Assembly: GCA_030706285.1 (NCBI GenBank)
Contig: JAUZOU010000003.1
Span: 1 to 35,367 of the forward strand
Length of the DNA: 35,367 nt
Source of the DNA: Bacteroidota bacterium
GTDB lineage: Bacteria; Bacteroidota; Bacteroidia; Bacteroidales; UBA1402
Reading direction: 5' to 3'
In this document: one piece after another, positions 16,525-25,588 of the stretch
Layout: the number at the start of each line of letters is the position of its first letter
Position numbering within the stretch: the first letter of the stretch is position 1
Made by a program: the position numbers and the translations under genes
Notes under the pieces: generated by a model
Told to the model about the DNA's origin: nothing
Seen by the model: only the letters and a program-made list of their open reading frames with translations
Database searches by the model: none

Positions 16525-18633
16525 TTATTTCGGATCAAAGCGCATGTTGTCAAAACACAGCCCTGCAAAATCCGTTCCGGCATCCGAAGAATTCAGGACG
16601 ATACCAAAATTACCGCTGCTAAGGGTCGGATTCGAAAGCTTTCCGGCTATAGGTATGGTTAATGTAGCCCATTCTCCACCTGTCGTGATGTAGTCTCCAT
16701 TGACGATAAGCTGAGAAGAAAGGGTCTCGCCGCCGATCATGAACTGAAACTCATAATTGCCCGTGATCTTGATGGGCGTCGTTGTCTTGATATCCACTTT
16801 GAACACATAATTGTCAGAGTTTACGGAAGGCCAGCCACCGTTCGGATCAGGATGGTTGCATCCAAGCACCCACCAACCCGGATGTGAGACCAAAACGATA
16901 TAGCCAAGGGCCTTACAAGCGGCAGCATCATATGAACTGCCCCAGTTATCCCAATCGACAGCGTGCCAATCGGTGGTACGTACGTTGAAATCATAAATCA
17001 TCTTGGTGTCAGCCGTTATCGGATCCGTACCGGACACGGTAAATTCCGGAGAAACGACTTCGCTCCCGTCATACGCTTTCAACGTCAAGGTAACCTTGCC
17101 GTTTTTCGCATTCGTCGGGACATACACTTCCAGTTTGGTAGAGGTACGGTCACCATAGTCGGTTGCTGTGACGCCATTCTGGAATACGACATCCCTGACC
17201 AGATGGAGCTTGGTGCCGGTGATGGTCAACAATGCTCCAGGTTTGACAATAAATGTGATGCTAGTAATAACGGGTTTGTTGGCTGCCGAGAGCGTCAATT
17301 CGTCGGTCGATTCCACCAGATCTCCGTTCTTTGCGACCAAGGTGATCTTGCCGGAAACGGCCGCTGTCGGAGTCGTCACTGTCAGTGAGGTAGAAGAGGC
17401 CGGAATCGCGTCAACGGAAAGGCCACCGCCAAATATGACTTGCTTGACAAGGTCCAGATTAGTACCGGTGATGGTAATATCACCTCCCGCGGTCAAAGAA
17501 AGCGGAGCAATAGTTGCAATGGCCGGCTTAATAAAGGTCAGGTTGGCACTTTCAGCCGTTTGACCGGATTTGGTACTGAGGACGACTTTGCCCTCAACCG
17601 CTGTTTCGGGAACCGTGACACTAATGGAAGTGGCTGTCTGAGTCGTGATGTTTCCCGTTTTACTTCCGCCGAACGTCACGGTAGTGGCCAGATCGAGGTC
17701 TGTACCGGTGATCGTCAGCGTTTGTCCGCTCTTGACCGGATTCGGAGCTATGCCAGTGATGACGGGAGCCACTAGTTTCAGATCTTCTGATGATTGTACT
17801 TCCACTTGAGAATAAGCCACCAGCTTGAACCTTCCCACTTTGGCAGCAGCCGGGACCTTCACCGTGAACGACGTGTTCGACCTGGAAACAAAAGTCGAAT
17901 CCACCAGGTTGTCTGCGAAAATCACCGATTTGATCAGCTGAAAATCGGTACCAGATACCGTCAGGTTCTCACCCGGTTTTACAGGATTGGGGCTCATGCC
18001 GGTCAAGGCCGGCAGCGTAACGGCGACGATCGTGTCTGAATAGACCAGAATGGGTATTTCCTGCCCATTGGAAATGATAATCTTGCCGCTCTGTGCTTCC
18101 TTGGGCACCGTCACCTTGATCTGGTAGCGGGTCTGGCTGTTGAAACTGGAGCTATCTACAACGATGTTGTCGTTGAAAATCACCTGTTTGATGAGGTTCA
18201 GATAATCACCATTGATCGTAAACTCATCACCGGCCTTGATGGTAAGTGGGGTAATACTGCCAATGGAGATTGGCTCGGAAAACGATAAATCGGTCTTTGT
18301 CAAAATATCCCCGTCGGGGGTTTTCAACGTGATTTTGCCAGGCTTGGCATCCTGCGGAATCACAATCTTGATCGTGGTAGGACTGATGACTGTGATGACC
18401 GTCACTTCGATGTTTTCGGGTAGAATAATGGCCGTCACCTTGTCCAGGTTCAAGCCGATGAATTCCAATTCTCCTCCGCGCAAAGCCGGACTCGGACCGA
18501 ACACCTTGAGCTCCACTTTCTCGGAAGCTTCATTCGTGGTATCGCACGATGTGAGGGTCAAACTGCCCAGCAAGAGGCAAGCCATGAGACCTGCCGTCAT
18601 ATATTTCAAAAATAGTTTTCGCATAATGGTCAT
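16525..18633 (-). CDS. Surface glycan-binding lipoprotein with six IPT/TIG repeats and C-terminal binding domain
   Basis: This 702-residue SGBP-B type protein has a lipobox LTSC (Cys30). Six tandem IPT/TIG Ig-like repeats of about 80 residues follow. Each has a core like ITGIAPNPVKSGQTLTITG and a following VIFGG or VIFND element; the six occupy roughly residues 41-533. The last 165 or so residues are rich in Trp and aromatic residues (DWHAVDWDNWGSSYD, HPGWWVLGCNH, CFDNMRF) and match the C-terminal glycan-binding domain of SusE/SGBP-B proteins. It would capture mannan at the cell surface, with the repeats as a spacer. It sits 9 bases after the paralogous gene, and both end in a C(I/F)DN(I/M)R segment. 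A second in-frame ATG at 18624 (MRKLFLKYM) is an equally good start. Confidence 0.9.
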   Translation of the reverse strand: MTIMRKLFLKYMTAGLMACLLLGSLTLTSCDTTNEASEKVELKVFGPSPALRGGELEFIGLNLDKVTAIILPENIEVTVITVISPTTIKIVIPQDAKPGKITLKTPDGDILTKTDLSFSEPISIGSITPLTIKAGDEFTINGDYLNLIKQVIFNDNIVVDSSSFNSQTRYQIKVTVPKEAQSGKIIISNGQEIPILVYSDTIVAVTLPALTGMSPNPVKPGENLTVSGTDFQLIKSVIFADNLVDSTFVSRSNTSFTVKVPAAAKVGRFKLVAYSQVEVQSSEDLKLVAPVITGIAPNPVKSGQTLTITGTDLDLATTVTFGGSKTGNITTQTATSISVTVPETAVEGKVVLSTKSGQTAESANLTFIKPAIATIAPLSLTAGGDITITGTNLDLVKQVIFGGGLSVDAIPASSTSLTVTTPTAAVSGKITLVAKNGDLVESTDELTLSAANKPVITSITFIVKPGALLTITGTKLHLVRDVVFQNGVTATDYGDRTSTKLEVYVPTNAKNGKVTLTLKAYDGSEVVSPEFTVSGTDPITADTKMIYDFNVRTTDWHAVDWDNWGSSYDAAACKALGYIVLVSHPGWWVLGCNHPDPNGGWPSVNSDNYVFKVDIKTTTPIKITGNYEFQFMIGGETLSSQLIVNGDYITTGGEWATLTIPIAGKLSNPTLSSGNFGIVLNSSDAGTDFAGLCFDNMRFDPK

Positions 18634-18642
18634 TGTTTAAGG

Positions 18643-19881
18643 TTATTCAGCAGGTACCACACGAATGTTGTCAATGCAGATGTTCGGGGTACAGTCCGTA
18701 CCTTTCACACCACCATTGAAAACGAAGAAGGTCAAACCGCCGCAATTTCCGGCCGTGAGTTTACCGACTTCTGCTCCAGAAGCATTATACTTGAAATTTT
18801 TGAGAGGAATGGATACGGTGATCCAACCATTCGTCGTATAAGAGCCAGATCCTTCCCACGGGATCCATAGGCCTCTCGGATAAGTGGCATCTCCGACGTA
18901 ACCGTTCGTACCGGAAGTACTCCAAGACGTAAAAATCATCTGGAGGGCTCCGGCAGACCAGGCCTGCGTCACATTCACCTCAAATTTCAGTACGGCATTT
19001 TCCACCGGAATGGAGAAAAGGTCTCCTTCCGGACGTCCGTTGGATGTCCCCCATAGGTTGAAAGCAAAAGCATCCTCATTCCAGGTTTCACCGGCACCAC
19101 CTTTCATCGTTCCTGTAAAGCGTACGTAGTTTCCGGTGATGCCCGTCGGATTGGTATTGGCAATGACACCGCTACGCCAACCACCTGAGGCATTGGTATT
19201 GTCCCAATCCAAAATCATTCCTCTGGAATCACGGAAACGGAAGGTAGAACGCGTGGAGCCATAACGGCTTTTCATGGTGATGGGGCCTTCGGTAGCGGCA
19301 GCCGGAACCTTGACGTTCAGTTGGGTTAACGTGTAAGACACGACTTCCGCCTTGATGTTGGGAGTAAAATAAACTTCCGGCACGTCAGAACCTGCTACGG
19401 AAAGGAAGTAATTGCCATTGATGGTGATGATATCTCCTGCATTGGCATATTCACACGTCAGGGTATTCAAGATCGGAGAAGGAACATCCACACCAAAATG
19501 ATAGGTCACGGTATCCTTATTCTTGTTGATCAGATAGATCTTGTTCGTCACATTGGTCGGGATGGTACTGGGTACGCTCAAAATCAAGACATCCGATTTG
19601 ATGAGACTGGAATTGAGTGTAGCCTGCACGTTGTTAAACCAAACTTCCTTCACACTGGTCATATTTTCACCAATGAGCGCAATAGTGGTTCCCATGAAAG
19701 CATGTGTCAACAGAGAATCGGAACTGAGAGCATCGGGCAGGCGGATATAATCCACCGTTGGTTCGCCACCCGTAATGACATATTCATCCGGATTATCGTC
19801 GCAAGCAGGCAAAGCGAATAACGTCAGCAAAGCCATCGCAGAAGCAACGATTTTCATGGTTGATTTCAATATATTTTTCAT
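18643..19881 (-). CDS. Surface glycan-binding lipoprotein, two IPT/TIG domains (SGBP-B-like)
   Basis: The 412-residue product has a lipoprotein signal with lipobox LPAC (Cys27), followed by the acidic stretch DDNPDEY that fits surface export. Residues about 40-130 and 131-215 are IPT/TIG-like Ig domains (FMGTTIALIGENM; NAGDIITINGNYF). Residues about 220-412 form a C-terminal beta-rich domain with many Trp residues (LDWDNTNASGGWRSG, GLWIPWEG, ICIDNIRVVP) like the glycan-binding domain of SGBP-B proteins. It is the first binding protein after SusD, from which it is separated by 111 bases containing a decayed leader ORF. It probably binds mannan chains with SusD and the larger paralogue downstream. 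ATG at 19857 (MKIVASAM) is a possible alternative start. Confidence 0.88.
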   Translation of the reverse strand: MKNILKSTMKIVASAMALLTLFALPACDDNPDEYVITGGEPTVDYIRLPDALSSDSLLTHAFMGTTIALIGENMTSVKEVWFNNVQATLNSSLIKSDVLILSVPSTIPTNVTNKIYLINKNKDTVTYHFGVDVPSPILNTLTCEYANAGDIITINGNYFLSVAGSDVPEVYFTPNIKAEVVSYTLTQLNVKVPAAATEGPITMKSRYGSTRSTFRFRDSRGMILDWDNTNASGGWRSGVIANTNPTGITGNYVRFTGTMKGGAGETWNEDAFAFNLWGTSNGRPEGDLFSIPVENAVLKFEVNVTQAWSAGALQMIFTSWSTSGTNGYVGDATYPRGLWIPWEGSGSYTTNGWITVSIPLKNFKYNASGAEVGKLTAGNCGGLTFFVFNGGVKGTDCTPNICIDNIRVVPAE

Positions 19882-19905
19882 ATGATCGTATTTAATTTTT
19901 TTACA

Positions 19906-19979
19906 TTAAAGCCATATGTAACACCGCATGCCCAGATTAGCACTTACTTGGACGCTTTATACAAGCATGCTCGTTTCAT
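19906..19979 (-). pseudogene. Decayed copy of the Cys-rich leader mini-ORF
   Basis: In the 111 bases between susD and the next gene, the minus strand starts ATGAAACGAGCATGCTTGTA and encodes MKRACLYKASK before TAA (19944-19946). It aligns with the intact leader ORF at 35002-35073. In the first eleven codons four differences are silent (Arg, Leu, Tyr, Ala codons) and two change the residue. A net two-base insertion then breaks the frame. The matching 3' tail (19929-19906) still aligns but reads MRCYIWL, with two Cys codons lost. No promoter-like sequence is evident before it. It may be only the relic of a regulatory leader that once preceded the binding-protein gene, or the 11-residue remnant may still be translated. 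Confidence 0.6.
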
Positions 19980-19992
19980 AGTGTTACTCGTT

Positions 19993-21684
19993 TTAATATC
20001 CAATGGAACTAAAGTCAAATGCAACAGGGGCTTCGCTCAAATGCGGATTCATAGCCAAGTCTGTGTCCGGGAACGGTATGGTGAATTCAATGTCGCTGGC
20101 ATTGACCTTCCAGGATCCGATGGTCACGGTGGACTTGTCGGCCAGCTGGCCTTTATACCAAGCTTCCAGATTGTTCCAATAGCCACGTTCCTGTGCGGCC
20201 AGGCGTGCTCTTGCATCGTCCGGTTTGTAATAACTCAAACGGACAAAATCGTACCAGTTGTCCCCTTCTCCGGCCAATTCGAGTCGACGTTCTTTGAAGA
20301 TATCGTCAAACGTGATGGATGTCTTGTCAACATAGTTTTTTACACTTCTGCCACGAACGGCATTAAATGCAGCTAAGGCCTTGGCATCTGAGGTGGAGGC
20401 GTTGTTGCCCAACACCGCTTCTGCGTAGATCAGGTAAACGTCAGCCAGACGAAGGATATGAGTACTCAACGCCGTGGCCATACGAGCCATGCCCATACCG
20501 GATCCCAGTTCATGATCGTAGTTGTTGCCGACGATATGCTTCACGCAGTTGGAACCGGTACCGCTGCCATATGTGACTCCTTGAGTTGCCGCCTTGGTCC
20601 AGTCGTAGTCAAAACCGCCTTTATCCTGCCAGAAATACTCGTAATGATCACCCTGCATCATCATCGTTGCCTTGCGACGGGCGTCGGTGTTGTTGCGAGT
20701 CAGGCTGGAGGCATCTTCGCCGAAAGCTTGTTCCAAATCGATGGATATTCCAACCCAAGTACCCCAGGTATCAGCAAATTCCGAAAAATTATTCAGAGCA
20801 AGGTCAGACTGAAGGGTATTCTGCGAAGTCCACTGGGCTCCCACCGTCCATCTCCAGGCTATCAGGCTTTCATCGTTGAAGTTGTTAGCCAGGCGAAAAA
20901 TATCCGAATACTTCGGAACCAGCACTCTGCCGCTCTTTTCGATGACATAGCCGGCATATTCAGCCGCTTTTTCCAAATCGTTCTCATCCCGTACACCGGC
21001 GTCGGAATGACCCAATCCGGAACGAGTGAGATAGACCTTGGAAAGCAATCCGTAAGCCCCATATTTATCGATGCGTCCCGGATCATTCTTTTCTGGCAAA
21101 AGTTCGATCGCTTTTTCCAACGTCTTGATGATATAGGTGTAAACGTCTGCTTCAGGGGCCTTGTACACTCCATTATAATTTTTATCAGAAATCATCTTCG
21201 CATTGTCGTGGATAATGGGCACAGCGCCAAAACAACGAACCAGAAAGAAATAAGCCATGGCTTTCCAGGTCATCGCTTCACCCTTTACCGTATTTTTGGC
21301 GTACGTTGTGACATCCGGACCGGCTTTCATGTCAATATTCTGGATGACACTGTTGCAATAAGCATTGACAGACCACAGGGAAGCCGAAGCATTCCGCAAG
21401 GCATCGTCGCTCGATTTCAGTACAAAAGACTGATAGGCATCGTCAGTGCTGTAATACATGTTACCGGCCAAAACATCGCCGATCTTCACAAAGCCACGTT
21501 GAAAGTCGTACCAAGGTGAATTATAGATCGGATTCACAGATTGGAAACACTGTTCATCCGTCTGATAAAAACCATCAATGGAATAACTGTCTTCCGTAGG
21601 GCGGTCCAGAAAATCTTCGCAGGAAGAAAATCCGGCCATCAGGACGGTGGCTATCGCCAAACTCTTTATCGTCAGATTTTTCAT
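19993..21684 (-). CDS. susD: SusD-like outer-membrane starch/glycan-binding lipoprotein
   Basis: The 563-residue product is a SusD/RagB family protein. It carries a lipobox FSSC (Cys22) followed by EDFLDRPTED, the usual start of mature SusD proteins. The N-terminal TPR-like helical part is visible (SLWSVNAYCNSVIQNID, KGEAMTWKAMAYFFLVRCFG near 110-135) and the C-terminal part has HILRLADVYLIYAEAVLG and FDDIFKERRLELAGEG. It forms the lid of the SusC channel and would bind manno-oligosaccharides at the surface. ATG at 21684 is chosen over ATG at 21699 because AAAGGA lies six bases before it, a clear ribosome binding site that would be inside the gene if the earlier start were used. It follows susC closely. 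Confidence 0.95.
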   Translation of the reverse strand: MKNLTIKSLAIATVLMAGFSSCEDFLDRPTEDSYSIDGFYQTDEQCFQSVNPIYNSPWYDFQRGFVKIGDVLAGNMYYSTDDAYQSFVLKSSDDALRNASASLWSVNAYCNSVIQNIDMKAGPDVTTYAKNTVKGEAMTWKAMAYFFLVRCFGAVPIIHDNAKMISDKNYNGVYKAPEADVYTYIIKTLEKAIELLPEKNDPGRIDKYGAYGLLSKVYLTRSGLGHSDAGVRDENDLEKAAEYAGYVIEKSGRVLVPKYSDIFRLANNFNDESLIAWRWTVGAQWTSQNTLQSDLALNNFSEFADTWGTWVGISIDLEQAFGEDASSLTRNNTDARRKATMMMQGDHYEYFWQDKGGFDYDWTKAATQGVTYGSGTGSNCVKHIVGNNYDHELGSGMGMARMATALSTHILRLADVYLIYAEAVLGNNASTSDAKALAAFNAVRGRSVKNYVDKTSITFDDIFKERRLELAGEGDNWYDFVRLSYYKPDDARARLAAQERGYWNNLEAWYKGQLADKSTVTIGSWKVNASDIEFTIPFPDTDLAMNPHLSEAPVAFDFSSIGY

Positions 21685-21702
21685 ATATTTTCCTTTCATA
21701 GT

Positions 21703-24700
21703 TTAAAACGTGAGATTGAATCCGAAGGAATACACCTGTGGGGAAGGATAACGTCCATTATCCAATCCATAGACATTTGGACTGGCAGGGCTGGCCCCGA
21801 TTTCAGGATCGAATCCGGAGTACTTGGTCCACGTCAGCAGATTTTGGATGTTGGTATATACTCGCAAAGCCTCGATATTGTATTTCCGAAGCATGTTGGC
21901 CGGCACATTGTAACCGAATACGATGTTCTTGATGCGCAGGTAGGAACCGTCTTCAATATAGCGATCGGAAATGCGGTCGTTGTCATTCGGATTTTGCTGA
22001 ATGGCACGAGGCACATTTGTACCGGAATTGGACACCCGGACATTGTCGATATCATCAAACCAATTGTAGATGGTATTGCCTGTCGAATTGACACGCGGAT
22101 AGGTAATGGTCTCATCGATGGCCACCAGTTTGGCACGCCTGTTCACAACAGACAACTGATTGTTCCACAAGGATTCCATATTGGAAAGGTTGCGTGACAT
22201 GTAGTTGAACACCTTGTTTCCATACGACCCGTTCACGAAGACATTCAGATCAAAATTTTTGTACCTGAAGGTATTGTTAAGACCAAATGTAAACTTGGGC
22301 ATCGGAGAACCGATGTTGGTTCGGTCATATTCGCTGATTACTCCATCCGGTTTTCCATCCGGACCACTGATATCCTTGAACTTGATATCGCCGGGATACA
22401 CGGTGCCGGTACGACTGTATTTTCCATCGGCAAGTACTGCCGGGCTGTTTTCGATATCTTCCTTGTCCTGGTAGATACCATCGGTTACATAACCATAAAA
22501 ATTGTACATAGATTCGCCGATTTCCGTTCTGGAAACCACGTCGCTCCATTGGCCGTAGCCTTCGATGGCAGCATTGTCCGTACCGTCCAGGGCTATCAGT
22601 TTGTTTTTGTTGAAAGACAGCTGAGCTTCCGTATCCCAGAGGAAATTGCCCTGGAAGTTGTGCGTATTCAGACTGATTTCAAGACCTCTGTTCTCAATGG
22701 TCCCGTAATTTCCATAAGGTGCCGCCAAGGCGCTGGAGACATTGCCTCGCGTTCCCATGTAGGAAGGAAGCTGGGCCTGCATCAACATGTCTTTAGACAT
22801 CTTCTTATATAAATCCAATGTCAGGTCGATGCGTTTGTTCAGGACAGAAAGATCCAACCCGAGGTTGTATTGTTCCTGGGTTTCCCATTGGATGTACGGA
22901 TTGGCGATTCTGCTCTGTCGATAACCTTCTCCCAATCCTGTATCCATATTGGAAATGGAAGCGCCCCACAAATAGCTGCCGATGCTTTGGTTTCCGGTCT
23001 GTCCCCAACCGAAACGCAATTTGGCGTCATTGATGGTTTCCTTGATACTGCCCCAGAAGTCTTCATTGCTCATTCTCCAGGACACTGCCATGGAATGGAA
23101 CGGAGCCCAGCGGTTCTTTGGACCGAAATTGGAAGATCCGTCCCGGCGGAACGTGTAAGTGGCATAATATTTATCGGCGTAGTTCCAACTGCCACGAGCG
23201 AAAGCTGAAACCATGGCCCAGCTTCCCATACCGGAAGTAATGACCGGATCGGTACCCAATTGAGGGCTGTGGACGGAATTGTCGGGCAGATTCGTCGCCG
23301 TGATGCTCTGATATTCATAGCTGGACTCAGACGTTTCTTGCCCCAACATGAGGGTGGCTTTGTGCAATCCGAATTCCTTATTATACGTCAGGTAATTTTT
23401 TAATTGCCAGTAATTGTCGCTGTTGGTCTGCCAAGCATCGCTATTGATGGTTCGTTTCCACGTGCCGTATGTGGCGGTAGGCCTGAACCGTTCCGCCTTG
23501 GAACCGCCCAAGCTGGTGGCATATTCGGAATGCAACACCAGACCTTGCATCAAGTTGATATCCAAATAAATATTTCCAAGCAAGTTATTACGGTCCAACA
23601 AATTGTCTTCATCCAATGCCTTCGCAATGGGATTGATGCGGGAAGCCACTCCTTCGCGCGACACGCTGGTGTAATGGCCTTCCAGGTCGTAAATAGGCAC
23701 ATCAGGCGTAGAAAGCAATGCCGTATTGATGATGCCTTCGTCACTGTCGGCAAGCCCTAACCGTTCGTGGGTTTTGGAATAACTGAAATTCATACCCAAC
23801 TTGAGCCATTTCTTCATCTGGGCATCCAGATTGGCACGGAAGGAAGACCGGTTGAACGTCGTACCGATAACCGTTCCGTCTTGATCCATATACGAACCGG
23901 CCACGAAATAACGGACGGCTTCGGTACCTCCCGATGCGCTAACAGTATGTGATTGCATCGGAGCAATCTGAAAAACGGCATCCTGCCAATTGGTTCCATG
24001 CCCCAACAAAGAAGGATCGCGGAATTCGTCCCGCATATCCCGGCCGGAAGTTTCAGAGGCAATTTCGTTGCTGTATTCTGCAAATTCTTTCAGGTCCATG
24101 ACTTCCATGCGCTTAGCTTGGCGCTGTACACCGTACAATCCTTCATAAGAAAATTTAGCTTCACCCTTGTTGCCCCGTTTGGTGGTAATGAGAACCACTC
24201 CGTTGGAACCGCGCGAACCATAAATGGCCGTTGCGGAAGCATCCTTAAGAATTTCCATGGAAAGGATGTCAGCCGGGTTGATGGTGGAAAGCGGAGAGAT
24301 AGTGGACGTCGTACCGTTTCCAAGTGCATCTCCCAATCCATATTCGGCACCGCTGTATTCTCTGACATAGACGGGCACTCCGTCAATGACATACAACGGC
24401 TCGGCATTGGAATTGATGGTGTTTTGTCCGCGCACGCGGATGGAAACGGAAGAGCCGGGCTGCCCCGAGGTATAGACCGCCGTCACACCGGCGACACGCC
24501 CTTGCAGCGCCTGGTCCAGGTTGGTGATGACTGACCCCTTCAATTTCTCGACGGTTAGAGAAGTAGAGGCACCTGAGAGATCACTCTTGCGGGCAGTACC
24601 GTAACCAATGGCCACTACTTCCGATAACATCCTGGTGTCTGTCTTCATCTGTACGTTGATCACGTTTTTCTGAACAATGACTTCTTGCTTTTCCATACCG

Positions 24701-24930
24701 ATGTACTTAAACACCAAGGTCTTCCCTTGACTTGTGTTCACCACATACTTACCGTTGGCATCCGTCACTGTTCCTTTGGAAGAGCCTTTGACCATGACAG
24801 ATACACCAGGTATGGGATTGCCATCGCTGACATCTGTCACAACTCCCGAAACAGAAAGACTCTGTGCAGTCACCGTGCATACTCCCATGAGGAGCAGAGC
24901 CGACAATAGAGATAGGATTTTTCTTTTCAT
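21703..24930 (-). CDS. susC: SusC-like TonB-dependent oligosaccharide importer
   Basis: This 1075-residue outer-membrane protein is the first gene of the mannan locus. It has a signal peptide (about 1-22, ending TVTAQ) and an N-terminal carboxypeptidase-regulatory-like domain (SGVVTDVSDGNPIPGVSVMV). A plug domain follows with the SusC signature (LQGRVAGVTAVYTSGQPGSS, VRGQNTINSNAEPLYVIDGV), then a 22-strand barrel ending in the aromatic YSFGFNLTF. It takes up oligosaccharides in a TonB-dependent way with SusD as lid. No N-terminal anti-sigma-interacting STN domain is seen, so control by an ECF sigma/anti-sigma pair is unlikely. The regulator is not in the window. Confidence 0.96.
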   Translation of the reverse strand: MKRKILSLLSALLLMGVCTVTAQSLSVSGVVTDVSDGNPIPGVSVMVKGSSKGTVTDANGKYVVNTSQGKTLVFKYIGMEKQEVIVQKNVINVQMKTDTRMLSEVVAIGYGTARKSDLSGASTSLTVEKLKGSVITNLDQALQGRVAGVTAVYTSGQPGSSVSIRVRGQNTINSNAEPLYVIDGVPVYVREYSGAEYGLGDALGNGTTSTISPLSTINPADILSMEILKDASATAIYGSRGSNGVVLITTKRGNKGEAKFSYEGLYGVQRQAKRMEVMDLKEFAEYSNEIASETSGRDMRDEFRDPSLLGHGTNWQDAVFQIAPMQSHTVSASGGTEAVRYFVAGSYMDQDGTVIGTTFNRSSFRANLDAQMKKWLKLGMNFSYSKTHERLGLADSDEGIINTALLSTPDVPIYDLEGHYTSVSREGVASRINPIAKALDEDNLLDRNNLLGNIYLDINLMQGLVLHSEYATSLGGSKAERFRPTATYGTWKRTINSDAWQTNSDNYWQLKNYLTYNKEFGLHKATLMLGQETSESSYEYQSITATNLPDNSVHSPQLGTDPVITSGMGSWAMVSAFARGSWNYADKYYATYTFRRDGSSNFGPKNRWAPFHSMAVSWRMSNEDFWGSIKETINDAKLRFGWGQTGNQSIGSYLWGASISNMDTGLGEGYRQSRIANPYIQWETQEQYNLGLDLSVLNKRIDLTLDLYKKMSKDMLMQAQLPSYMGTRGNVSSALAAPYGNYGTIENRGLEISLNTHNFQGNFLWDTEAQLSFNKNKLIALDGTDNAAIEGYGQWSDVVSRTEIGESMYNFYGYVTDGIYQDKEDIENSPAVLADGKYSRTGTVYPGDIKFKDISGPDGKPDGVISEYDRTNIGSPMPKFTFGLNNTFRYKNFDLNVFVNGSYGNKVFNYMSRNLSNMESLWNNQLSVVNRRAKLVAIDETITYPRVNSTGNTIYNWFDDIDNVRVSNSGTNVPRAIQQNPNDNDRISDRYIEDGSYLRIKNIVFGYNVPANMLRKYNIEALRVYTNIQNLLTWTKYSGFDPEIGASPASPNVYGLDNGRYPSPQVYSFGFNLTF

Positions 24931-25008
24931 GGAATTAATTTTAGTATTAGAAAGGTAACTTAAGGTTTCTCGAACGTGTCATTTTCGAAATTGTGCTTTT
25001 CGACAGAA

Positions 25009-25016
25009 CAAAAATA
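25009..25016 (-). promoter_or_regulatory. Probable -7 element of the susC operon promoter
   Basis: On the minus strand the bases read TATTTTTG, a full match to the Bacteroidota -7 consensus TAnnTTTG. The start codon of susC lies about 80 bases downstream, giving a 5' leader of roughly 70 bases. A clear -33 TTTG at the usual 19-21 base distance is not seen, so an activator may be needed. A match of this kind in AT-rich DNA can arise by chance. Confidence 0.45.
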
Positions 25017-25117
25017 AGACATAGATAATGCAAATAAATATATTTTTTTATCTTAAAGTGATACTTTTCCAACACCTATTTCGATGTATTAAGTATTAGA
25101 TCAACCATTTATCTTGT

Positions 25118-25140
25118 AAAAAAGGTATTGGGACACCTTT
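25118..25140 (-). terminator. Terminator-like hairpin upstream of the susC promoter
   Basis: On the minus strand AAAGGT, an eight-base loop and ACCTTT are followed by a run of T residues. The stem has only six pairs. It could stop read-through from sprA, about 450 bases upstream, before the mannan operon. Confidence 0.4.
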
Positions 25141-25211
25141 CATTCTATACCTTTCGATCTCTTTCAAATCAGTACGCAAAAAGCCTGTTCACCGAGATTT
25201 CAGCTATAGTG

Positions 25212-25241
25212 TCCGATAACTATTTTTTCATTGTTATCCGA
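25212..25241. repeat. Inverted repeat upstream of susC, possible operator
   Basis: TCCGATAAC (25212-25220) and GTTATCCGA (25233-25241) are inverted copies with one mismatch in nine and a 12-base spacer. The site is about 200 bases upstream of the putative -7 element and no T-run follows on either strand. It could bind a dimeric regulator or simply form a hairpin. Confidence 0.3.
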
Positions 25242-25588
25242 CTAAAATTCGAGAACTAGTCATCACGCAAAAGGGAGCCTTCCAAAATGAATTGGAAAAC
25301 TCCCCGATATGGCGAATTTGTTGTACCACCAACATTTAACCATTTGGACAAAAAAAGTGAAACAGCGTTTGCCGGACAGTAGTAATAAAGTATGCCAACC
25401 AGATAATCCTCTCCTTCTTTCTCTTGATAATAGCCATTTTCCGGTTTATAACCATTACCCGCAAACAAAGCCAATCAAAATTTGGATTAAGATATATTAA
25501 TAATTATCTATTATTAAATATACTTATAACTAATTCATGTAGGAAACCAAAGGAAAAAATTGCAGTTAAGGTCAAAGGTTGTCAGGCA

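Larger units (their letters stand above)
24931..25588. other. Long intergenic region between sprA and the mannan operon
   Basis: These 658 AT-rich bases hold no gene that I can support. They contain the probable susC promoter (25009-25016), a terminator-like hairpin (25118-25140) and an inverted repeat (25212-25241). Two copies of TTTTCGA occur 15 bases apart at 24982-24988 and 24997-25003 in the putative susC leader. A 72-codon open frame at 25256-25474 has only a TTG start and no recognisable product. The region marks the boundary between the sprA unit and the mannan operon and is where operator sites for a regulator would be expected. Confidence 0.7.

Noticed and set aside
16525..18633. 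The six Ig-like repeats as an adhesin or phase-variable DNA repeat
   Set aside because: The repeats are similar at protein level but clearly diverged in DNA, so slipped-strand variation is unlikely, and the C-terminal domain and position after SusC/D fit a glycan-binding protein better.
25256..25474. A 72-codon minus-strand open frame between sprA and susC
   Set aside because: It starts with TTG, has no upstream ATG or binding site, no recognisable signal, motif or homologous family, and lies in an AT-rich intergenic region. It is kept only as a remote possibility because a terminator-like hairpin lies downstream.
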